Part shown: positions 6,716 to 10,909 of the stretch, in pieces
Layout: each line of letters begins with the position of its first letter
Position numbering within the stretch: position 1 is the first letter of the stretch
Source: Candidatus Hydrogenedentota bacterium
GTDB lineage: Bacteria; Hydrogenedentota; Hydrogenedentia; Hydrogenedentales; JAEUWI01
Length of the DNA stretch: 10,909 nt
Assembly (NCBI GenBank): GCA_030430835.1
Contig: JAUIKJ010000059.1
Coordinates: 1-10,909, forward strand
Reading direction: 5' to 3'
Translations under genes and position numbers: made by a program
The notes under the pieces: model-generated
Database searches by the model: none
Told to the model about the DNA's origin: nothing
Seen by the model: the letters and a program-made list of their open reading frames with translations, nothing else

Positions 6716-8140
6716 ATGAACCCACGCGACGCCTATTTTGAAAGCATTACCCGGCGACATTTTCTGGGCCGTCTGGGTGCGGGTATTGGCGGGGCGGCGC
6801 TGGCGGGGCTGATGGGAGAGGCGGGGGCGGCTGGCGGCGTGATGGGGACGCACTTCCCGGCGCGGGCGAAGCGGGTGATCTATCTGCACATGGCGGGCTC
6901 GCCGCCGCAGATGGATCTCTTTGACTACAAGCCGGCGCTGAACGAGTGGGACGGCAAGCTCTGTCCGGAGGAGATGCTGGAGAAGGAGCGCTTCGCCTTC
7001 ATCAAGGGGCATCCGAAGATCCTGGGATCGCCGCATGCCTTTGCGCAGCATGGCGAGAGTGGCGCGTGGGTGAGCGAGCTGATGCCGCATCTGGCGGAGC
7101 GCGCGGACGATCTGCTCTTCGTCAATTCGATGTATACCGATCAGTTCAACCATGCGCCGGCGCAGTTGTTGCTCTACACCGGCGCGCCGCGCCTTGGGCG
7201 TCCGTCGATGGGGTCGTGGTTGACCTATGGTCTGGGCAGCGAGAACCAGAACCTGCCGGGCTTCGTGGTGCTGGTGTCCGGCGACAAGACGCCGTCGGCG
7301 GGCAAGAGCGTGTGGGGGAGCGGTTTTTTGCCTACGGTACACCAGGGCGTGCAGTGTCGCACGACGGGGGATCCCGTGCTCTACGTCTCCGATCCCGCGG
7401 GCATGGATCGCGGTACGCGCCGGCGCAGTCTCGACACGCTTCAGCGACTTAATGAAATGCAATACGAGGTGGCGGGCGATCCGGAAACGCTTACCCGCAT
7501 TTCACAGTATGAGCTGGCGTTTCGCATGCAGATGTCCGTGCCGGAGGTGATGGACATCGGGCGCGAGCCGGCGCACATCCACGCAATGTACGGCGCGACA
7601 CCGGGGGCGAGTTCCTTTGCAAACAACTGTCTGCTCGCGCGGCGGCTGGTGGAGCAGGGGGTGCGTTTTGTGCAGCTCTTTGATTGGGGCTGGGACACGC
7701 ACGGCACGAATCCGAGTGACGACATCGTGCATCAGTTGCCGCTCAAATGCCGCCAGACGGATCGTCCGATCGCGGCGCTGATCGCCGATCTGAAGCAGCG
7801 CGGGATGCTCGACGACACGCTCATCGTGTGGAGTGGCGAGTTTGGGCGTACGGCGATGAACGAAGAGCGCAACGGATCCAAGTACTTTGGGCGGGATCAT
7901 AATCCGCATGCCTTCACCATCTGGATGGCGGGCGGGGGCGTGAAGGCGGGCAGCACCTTCGGGGCGACGGATGACTTCGGCTACCGGACCGTTGAGAACC
8001 CGGTACACGTCCACGATTTTCAGGCGACCGTGCTTCACCTGCTGGGCATTGATCACGAGCGGCTAACCTATCGTTTTCAGGGGCGCGATTTTCGCTTGAC
8101 GGACGTGCACGGTAGGCTGGTCAACGGACTTTTGGCCTAG
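6716..8140 (+). CDS. DUF1501 protein, Tat-exported, sulfatase/phosphatase-like fold
   Basis: This 474-residue protein begins with a twin-arginine signal (ITRRHFLGRLG, R13 and R14, then a Gly/Ala-rich hydrophobic stretch to about residue 41), so it is exported folded. The body matches the DUF1501 family: LHMAGSPPQMDLFDYKP (57-73), GWDTHG (325-330), LIVWSGEFGRT (about 369-379) and GRDHNPHAF (392-400), with conserved Asp and His at metal-site-like positions. The family is related to the alkaline phosphatase/sulfatase superfamily, but its reaction is not known. The start ATG lies 19 bases after the PSD1 stop with no terminator between, so the two are very probably co-transcribed and work together. 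A purine tract, GAGGCGAGG at 6695-6703, lies 12 bases upstream, somewhat far for a ribosome binding site. Length is normal. Confidence 0.93.
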   Translation: MNPRDAYFESITRRHFLGRLGAGIGGAALAGLMGEAGAAGGVMGTHFPARAKRVIYLHMAGSPPQMDLFDYKPALNEWDGKLCPEEMLEKERFAFIKGHPKILGSPHAFAQHGESGAWVSELMPHLAERADDLLFVNSMYTDQFNHAPAQLLLYTGAPRLGRPSMGSWLTYGLGSENQNLPGFVVLVSGDKTPSAGKSVWGSGFLPTVHQGVQCRTTGDPVLYVSDPAGMDRGTRRRSLDTLQRLNEMQYEVAGDPETLTRISQYELAFRMQMSVPEVMDIGREPAHIHAMYGATPGASSFANNCLLARRLVEQGVRFVQLFDWGWDTHGTNPSDDIVHQLPLKCRQTDRPIAALIADLKQRGMLDDTLIVWSGEFGRTAMNEERNGSKYFGRDHNPHAFTIWMAGGGVKAGSTFGATDDFGYRTVENPVHVHDFQATVLHLLGIDHERLTYRFQGRDFRLTDVHGRLVNGLLA

Positions 8141-8153
8141 GTATTCCGGGGCT

Positions 8154-8183
8154 TTGACGCCTTCGTTTAGGCTTTGCTAAACT
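8154..8183 (+). promoter_or_regulatory. Extended -10 promoter of the NYN gene with overlapping palindrome
   Basis: TTGACG (8154-8159) and TAAACT (8178-8183) are 18 bases apart, and TGC directly before the -10 makes an extended -10 element. Transcription would start near 8190, leaving about 125 bases of leader before the ATG at 8317. The inverted repeat GTTTAG-N6-CTAAAC (8165-8182) covers the spacer and most of the -10 box, a position where a bound protein would block the polymerase. The rest of the gap 8141-8316 holds a short hairpin, CGGCA-AA-TGCCG at 8192-8203, and no gene. Confidence 0.5.
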
Positions 8184-8316
8184 CCGCGGCACGGCAAATG
8201 CCGATTGGTTTCCGGGCCTGTTTCCCCCGTATTGGACTGGTATCCGGAGGCCTTAACAGTCATCCCTCATCAACCGAATTCCGCTGTGAACCAGCCCGTG
8301 TATCAAGGAGTGCCCG

Positions 8317-9087
8317 ATGCCCACCGCCATTCTGATTGATGGTGAATTCTTTTTGCGCCGCTACCGGAACATGTTCGGCAACCAGCCGCCGGATCGGGTC
8401 GCCCGCGAGTTGCACAAGATGTGCCTTGGCCACCTTTTTCAGGAGGGCAAGCGCCGACCACTGTACCGTATCTTTTTCTACGATTGTCCGCCGCTCAAGA
8501 AGACGGTGCATCATCCGCTGACCGATGAGCCGCTGGATTTCTCCGAGACGCCGACGGCGTTGTGGCGGCGGTCGTTTCTCGATGAGATGCGCCGACTGCG
8601 GAAGGTGGCTTTGCGTCTGGGCTATATGAACGAGCGGGGCGGCGGCTGGAGCATGCACCCGCAGGCGATGAAGGATCTGATTGCCGGCGAACTCGCGGCG
8701 GAAGATCTCTCTGAACAGGACTTTCGCTACGAGGCTGAGCGCAAGGGCATCGAGATGCGCATGGGCCTCGACATTGCGTCGATTGCCTTCAAGAAGCAGG
8801 CGGATCAGATTATCCTTGTCGCGGGCGAGAGCGACTTTGTGCCTGCGGCGAAGCTCGCGCGGCGCGAAGGTATCGACTTTATTCTCGACCCGATGTGGGC
8901 GAGTATCCGCGATGATCTCCACGAGCACGTGGACGGACTGCGGACGATTGTCGGCCGCAAGGACGACCAGATGCAGGGCGGCGGAACGGGCGGGAATCAT
9001 TACAACGGCGGTCTGCCGCCGCTGCCGCATCAGCCGGGCGAGGAAGAGGAAGAAGAGGAGAATCCGTATCATTCGTCCGAGCGTTAG
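8317..9087 (+). CDS. NYN domain (PIN-like) putative ribonuclease
   Basis: This 256-residue protein belongs to the NYN/DUF88 (LabA-like) group of PIN-fold proteins, many of which are metal-dependent RNases. The acidic residues expected at the active site are visible: D8 in AILIDGEFF, D152 in MGLDIASIAF, D173 in VAGESDFVPAAKLARREG and D191 in FILDPMW. The usual GDSD motif is GESD here, so the first acid is Glu171. The segment DDLHEHVDGL follows. Residues from about 225 are a Gly/Asn/Pro-rich, probably disordered linker, ending in a run of seven glutamates (EEEEEEENPYHSSER). The start is firm: AAGGAG at 8305-8310 lies six bases before the ATG. It has its own probable promoter (8154-8183), and the next gene follows after 45 bases. 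It is likely cytoplasmic; its RNA target is unknown. Confidence 0.88.
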   Translation: MPTAILIDGEFFLRRYRNMFGNQPPDRVARELHKMCLGHLFQEGKRRPLYRIFFYDCPPLKKTVHHPLTDEPLDFSETPTALWRRSFLDEMRRLRKVALRLGYMNERGGGWSMHPQAMKDLIAGELAAEDLSEQDFRYEAERKGIEMRMGLDIASIAFKKQADQIILVAGESDFVPAAKLARREGIDFILDPMWASIRDDLHEHVDGLRTIVGRKDDQMQGGGTGGNHYNGGLPPLPHQPGEEEEEEENPYHSSER

Positions 9088-9117
9088 CGGCGGAGTGTTC
9101 TCTGCCTTCGCTTAGCC

Positions 9118-9127
9118 AAAGGAGGAG
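9118..9127 (+). promoter_or_regulatory. Very strong ribosome binding site deciding a GTG start
   Basis: AAAGGAGGAG at 9118-9127 is a near-perfect complement to the 16S rRNA 3' end. It sits five bases before GTG 9133, which opens a 96-codon frame. The ATG at 9128 directly abutting it opens only ten codons in another frame, so GTG 9133 is taken as the start. Confidence 0.75.
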
Positions 9128-9132
9128 ATGTT

Positions 9133-9423
9133 GTGGGCGACGTACTGGTTTGGGGGATGATAATTGTCCCTTCTGCAGCCCTCGGTGTGGCTTGTGGTCG
9201 ATATCTCCCAAAAAGGTTCGCCTTCTCCTTATCGGCGGCAGTACCTTGGTTTGGTGTCTTGGGATGGCTGCTCATCAATGAGTACCTCTTGCCTTATCGC
9301 GGAGGCGGTGCGTCCATGTGGCCCATTGCACAATTGGTTGCGGGAACCGTGGCATTGATTAGCGGCATTACAGGGTGCGAGATCGCAATACGGTTCGCCG
9401 CCCCGCGTAACCGTAACATCTAA
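9133..9423 (+). CDS. Small three-helix membrane protein of unknown function
   Basis: No family is recognised. The 96-residue product is almost wholly membrane-embedded, with three likely helices at about residues 3-22 (VLVWGMIIVPSAALGVACG), 30-53 (FSLSAAVPWFGVLGWLLINEYLL) and 63-87 (WPIAQLVAGTVALISGITGC). Short loops carry the positive charges (RYLPKR, and RFAAPRNRN at the C terminus). Positive charges after helices 1 and 3 suggest that those ends face the cytoplasm. It starts with GTG behind a near-ideal ribosome binding site. By my count its GC content is about 55%, against 60-80% in samples from the upstream genes, and codons such as ATA, TTA, CGA and AAA are used. It lies 45 bases after the NYN gene and may share its transcript. 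The mixed codon use is compatible with recent acquisition or a fast-evolving gene. Confidence 0.7.
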   Translation: MGDVLVWGMIIVPSAALGVACGRYLPKRFAFSLSAAVPWFGVLGWLLINEYLLPYRGGGASMWPIAQLVAGTVALISGITGCEIAIRFAAPRNRNI

Positions 9424-9506
9424 ATTCTTCTAGTGACTGCGCCGAGAACAGCGCGCGCAGACTTGGCCCCGCGATTGGGGTGCATTGCACGTGTCCCAGC
9501 TGTACG

Positions 9507-9542
9507 CCGCGCTGGTGGATTCCCGCCTCCGCGGGAATGACG
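9507..9542 (+). repeat. Palindromic repeat, copy 1 (ATTCCC-N8-GGGAAT core)
   Basis: This 36-base copy has the core ATTCCCGC-CTCC-GCGGGAAT (9519-9538), an eight-base perfect stem with a four-base loop. It matches copy 2 in inverted orientation at 35 of 36 positions. The core has the general form of the neisserial dRS3 repeat, ATTCCC-N8-GGGAAT, and of similar short repeats seen in many bacteria. Confidence 0.9.
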
Positions 9543-9673
9543 GTTGGCTTGCGCGCTGTGTATTGCAAGACGTTTTGTGTTGTGTGTCGAATAATGTCCG
9601 GGGGGATGGCCTCGCACTTGGGGGCGGATTGAAGCGGACCTGCTTGCGAGTCGCCGTGCACGTTGCTCTGACA

Positions 9674-9690
9674 CTACCCCTACGGGGTAG
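9674..9690. repeat. Stem-loop CTACCCC-TAC-GGGGTAG
   Basis: A seven-base perfect stem (9674-9680 with 9684-9690) closes a three-base loop. It is the first of three stem-loops within 96 bases. It has no following T run, so it is not a standard terminator. Confidence 0.6.
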
Positions 9691-9708
9691 ACCCATTCTC
9701 CGTCGGAT

Positions 9709-9743
9709 CCCAGGGTAGCCTCCCGTTGGTCGGCAACCCTGGG
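9709..9743. repeat. Stem-loop CCCAGGGT ... ACCCTGGG
   Basis: An eight-base perfect stem (9709-9716 with 9736-9743) encloses a 19-base loop. It lies 18 bases after the preceding stem-loop and 11 before the next. It is probably part of one dispersed intergenic repeat unit with them, but only one copy is present here. Confidence 0.55.
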
Positions 9744-9754
9744 CTGGAAGGCAT

Positions 9755-9769
9755 TACACCTTCGGTGTA
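9755..9769. repeat. Stem-loop TACACC-TTC-GGTGTA
   Basis: A six-base perfect stem (9755-9760 with 9764-9769) closes a three-base loop. It is the third member of the hairpin cluster at 9674-9769. Confidence 0.5.
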
Positions 9770-9909
9770 TAGAATGTGCGATTCGTCATCCATTCGCGCG
9801 AGGCCGGTTCCCTGAGTGCGCCGCGTTTGCTGGCAGGGCCGTGTTGCCGACTGGTGTCGCGTGTGGCGATCAGTACGCCGAGGGGCTTGCGCGCGCCTTC
9901 GTTGTAGGC

Positions 9910-9923
9910 CGGTCTTCTGACCG
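9910..9923. repeat. Short stem-loop CGGTC-TTCT-GACCG
   Basis: A five-base perfect stem (9910-9914 with 9919-9923) closes a four-base loop. It is short enough to be chance on its own; it is listed because it sits in the palindrome-rich block. Confidence 0.35.
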
Positions 9924-9959
9924 TTCCACGCCATCCAGGTTCATAGCGCACGCACACAT

Positions 9960-9995
9960 CGTCATTCCCGCGAAGGCGGGAATCCACCAGCGCGG
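9960..9995 (-). repeat. Palindromic repeat, copy 2, inverted orientation
   Basis: This is the reverse complement of copy 1 over 36 bases with a single mismatch, which falls in the hairpin loop. The core ATTCCC-N8-GGGAAT is at 9964-9983, and both stem arms are intact. It faces copy 3 as a terminal inverted repeat. Confidence 0.9.
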
Positions 9996-10100
9996 ATGAT
10001 GGCGTGAAGGGTTCAGCATCAACGTAGATCGCGGCACCTTCGCCGCGTCGGAGTTTTCGCGCGCAACAAATTCGTCTTGGCATCAAGCACACGTGCACGT

Positions 10101-10130
10101 TGGTGGATTCCCGCCTCCGCGGGAATGACG
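10101..10130 (+). repeat. Palindromic repeat, copy 3
   Basis: Thirty bases are identical to the corresponding part of copy 1, including the core ATTCCC-N8-GGGAAT at 10107-10126. The CCGCGC extension at the 5' end of copy 1 is absent here, which marks the likely edge of the conserved unit. Confidence 0.9.
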
Positions 10131-10208
10131 CCATTGAAATGCTACTGCCCGTTAAAATTGCTCTTGGCGACTATATGGTTTCCAAGACAACCCGGACCTT
10201 AGCCCCGG

Positions 10209-10909
10209 TCACTCGTCCCGCGCCGCGGGGAAGACGAAGTTGTCGACTACGTAGATGCGGCCGCTGTTCATTTCGTTGCTTTCCCACCAGTCGAGGGTGT
10301 TGGGTTTGATGACGGCCCAGTCCGGCCAGGGGGTGTAGCCGAGGGCTTCAAGATCGGGGTTGCCGAAGGTGGTCTCTTCGACCTGGATGTGCAGGGGGGC
10401 GTTGGGCGGGAGGGTGAGGCTCAGATGCGCTTCGCGGCTGCGGGGCAGCGTGCCGATAGTGAAGGTCCAGGGCGTGCCGATATCGAGCAGTGCCCGGCCT
10501 TCATAGGTGGCGGCGAGGATGCTCGCCGGCGACAGGACCGTGAGTTTCGAGAAGGTGGCCTTGCGCGGCGAGTGGTAGCGCAGGTCGACGATGCGCTTGC
10601 CGGCCTCTATCCGTTCCCCGAGAAGTTCCACTTGGGGTCCCGCCAGATCCACGACAGGCGCCGGCGCAATGAGGCTGTCCTTGTGTTGCGCGGGGAGGAC
10701 GGAGGCGAGTGAGTGTATGGAGGCATCCTCGCCGAAGAACTGCTGCGTCCAGGCGTCCGGCGCGTCGTCACTGCTGAACCAGATGGATTCGCCGGTGGTT
10801 TTGTTGAGGGCGTAGGAGAGGCTGAGCAGTTTCGGTTTCGAGGCGGAGAAGCCGTTCGAGGCCCAGCCGGTGAGGAGCAGGACGAGGGCGAGCGCGAAGC
10901 TGCCGCGGG
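10209..10909 (-). CDS. C-terminal part of a probable membrane-anchored M28-type metallopeptidase
   Basis: The frame is open to the right edge of the window; 232 residues are visible and the start lies outside. Visible residues 3-18 (SFALALVLLLTGW) look like the last transmembrane helix of a membrane domain. A soluble beta-rich C-terminal domain follows, beginning PKLLSLSYALNKTTGESIWFSSDDAPDAWTQQFFGE (25-60), continuing through APAPVVDLAGPQVELLGE and ending VVDNFVFPAARDE. The phrases YALN.TTG..IWFSSDDAPDAWT and the later beta-rich tail resemble, from memory, the C-terminal region of bacterial M28 peptidases related to the ER metallopeptidase ERMP1. The zinc-binding catalytic domain would lie beyond the window, so the call rests on the tail alone. 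The coding frame surely extends upstream of the first internal GTG (10650-10652), because the frame stays open and reads as coherent protein. Confidence 0.6.
   Translation of the reverse strand, partial: RGSFALALVLLLTGWASNGFSASKPKLLSLSYALNKTTGESIWFSSDDAPDAWTQQFFGEDASIHSLASVLPAQHKDSLIAPAPVVDLAGPQVELLGERIEAGKRIVDLRYHSPRKATFSKLTVLSPASILAATYEGRALLDIGTPWTFTIGTLPRSREAHLSLTLPPNAPLHIQVEETTFGNPDLEALGYTPWPDWAVIKPNTLDWWESNEMNSGRIYVVDNFVFPAARDE

Larger units (their letters stand above)
9960..10130. mobile_element. Candidate 171-base MITE-like unit bounded by inverted repeats
   Basis: Copies 2 and 3 form 30-base terminal inverted repeats (9960-9989 and 10101-10130) that agree at 29 of 30 positions, and each end is itself a hairpin. 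The interior of about 110 bases has no gene and one further six-base stem, CGCGGC with GCCGCG at 10030-10047. No target-site duplication is evident at the ends. The arrangement fits a small non-autonomous element, but chance pairing of two dispersed repeats would look the same. Confidence 0.4.
9424..10208. other. Gene-free convergent intergenic region with a mosaic of palindromic repeats
   Basis: These 785 bases separate the plus-strand membrane protein gene from the minus-strand peptidase gene. The open frames here on both strands are short, have no ribosome binding site of note and translate to low-complexity Arg/Pro-rich text set by the repeats. The region carries three copies of one palindromic repeat and several other stem-loops, listed separately. 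Such repeat clusters between convergent 3' ends are common because they disturb neither promoters nor starts. No clear intrinsic terminator for either flanking gene was found. Confidence 0.7.

Noticed and set aside
5284..7462. Long minus-strand frames (5284-6210, 6458-7462) opposite the PSD1 and DUF1501 genes
   Set aside because: They lie opposite strongly supported family members, have no ribosome binding sites of note and read as arginine-rich shadow sequence.
8260..9072. A 270-codon minus-strand frame opposite the NYN gene
   Set aside because: The plus strand carries the NYN motifs, promoter and ribosome binding site; the minus frame has no recognisable motif.
9507..10130. A CRISPR array
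   Set aside because: Only three repeats are present, one is inverted, the distances between them are about 417 and 105 bases, and no cas genes are visible.
9680..10134. Minus-strand frames 9680-9934 and 9754-10134 as small genes
   Set aside because: Their translations are largely the read-through of the palindromic repeats (texts like FPRRREST and VDSRLRGNDD), a common artefact of this repeat type, and they lack ribosome binding sites.

Overview
The window looks like GC-rich chromosomal DNA from an environmental bacterium of the Planctomycetota/PVC/Hydrogenedentota kind. The main clue is the adjacent pair encoding a large secreted cytochrome-like protein (PSD1/DUF1549/DUF1553 family) and a Tat-exported DUF1501 protein, a pairing known mainly from those lineages. 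The exact phylum cannot be fixed from this sequence. Coding density is high, and all genes but the last lie on the plus strand.

Layout. Positions 3-464 hold the 3' part of a LolD-type ABC ATPase. An AT-rich gap follows, with a good sigma70-like promoter (581-609), then a cold-shock protein gene (703-927) closed by a hairpin and a strong intrinsic terminator (976-1014). Next is a large exported protein (1045-3678) that joins a barrel-like N-terminal region, a beta-sandwich and an FG-GAP/PQQ-like propeller region. The PSD1 gene (3760-6696) and the DUF1501 gene (6716-8140) follow as a two-gene operon with a likely promoter at 3689-3717. A second promoter region (8154-8183), which overlaps a short palindrome, serves a NYN-domain RNase-like gene (8317-9087). 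A small three-helix membrane protein gene (9133-9423), of lower GC and with a very strong ribosome binding site, follows it.

From 9424 to 10208 there is no convincing gene. This stretch, between convergent genes, holds three copies of a 30-36 base palindromic repeat with the core ATTCCC-N8-GGGAAT, plus at least five other stem-loops. Two of the copies, in inverted orientation, bound a 171-base MITE-like unit. The window ends inside a minus-strand gene (10209-10909) that looks like the C-terminal part of a membrane-anchored M28-type metallopeptidase.

The genes read as mostly housekeeping and lineage-typical secretory functions: lipoprotein or envelope ABC transport, RNA chaperoning, exported proteins of uncharacterised role, and RNA processing. 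I see no phage, defence system or CRISPR. The points most worth a second look are the repeat mosaic, the multidomain exported protein at 1045-3678, the PA14-like insert in the PSD1 protein, and a possible leader peptide overlapping the cold-shock start codon.
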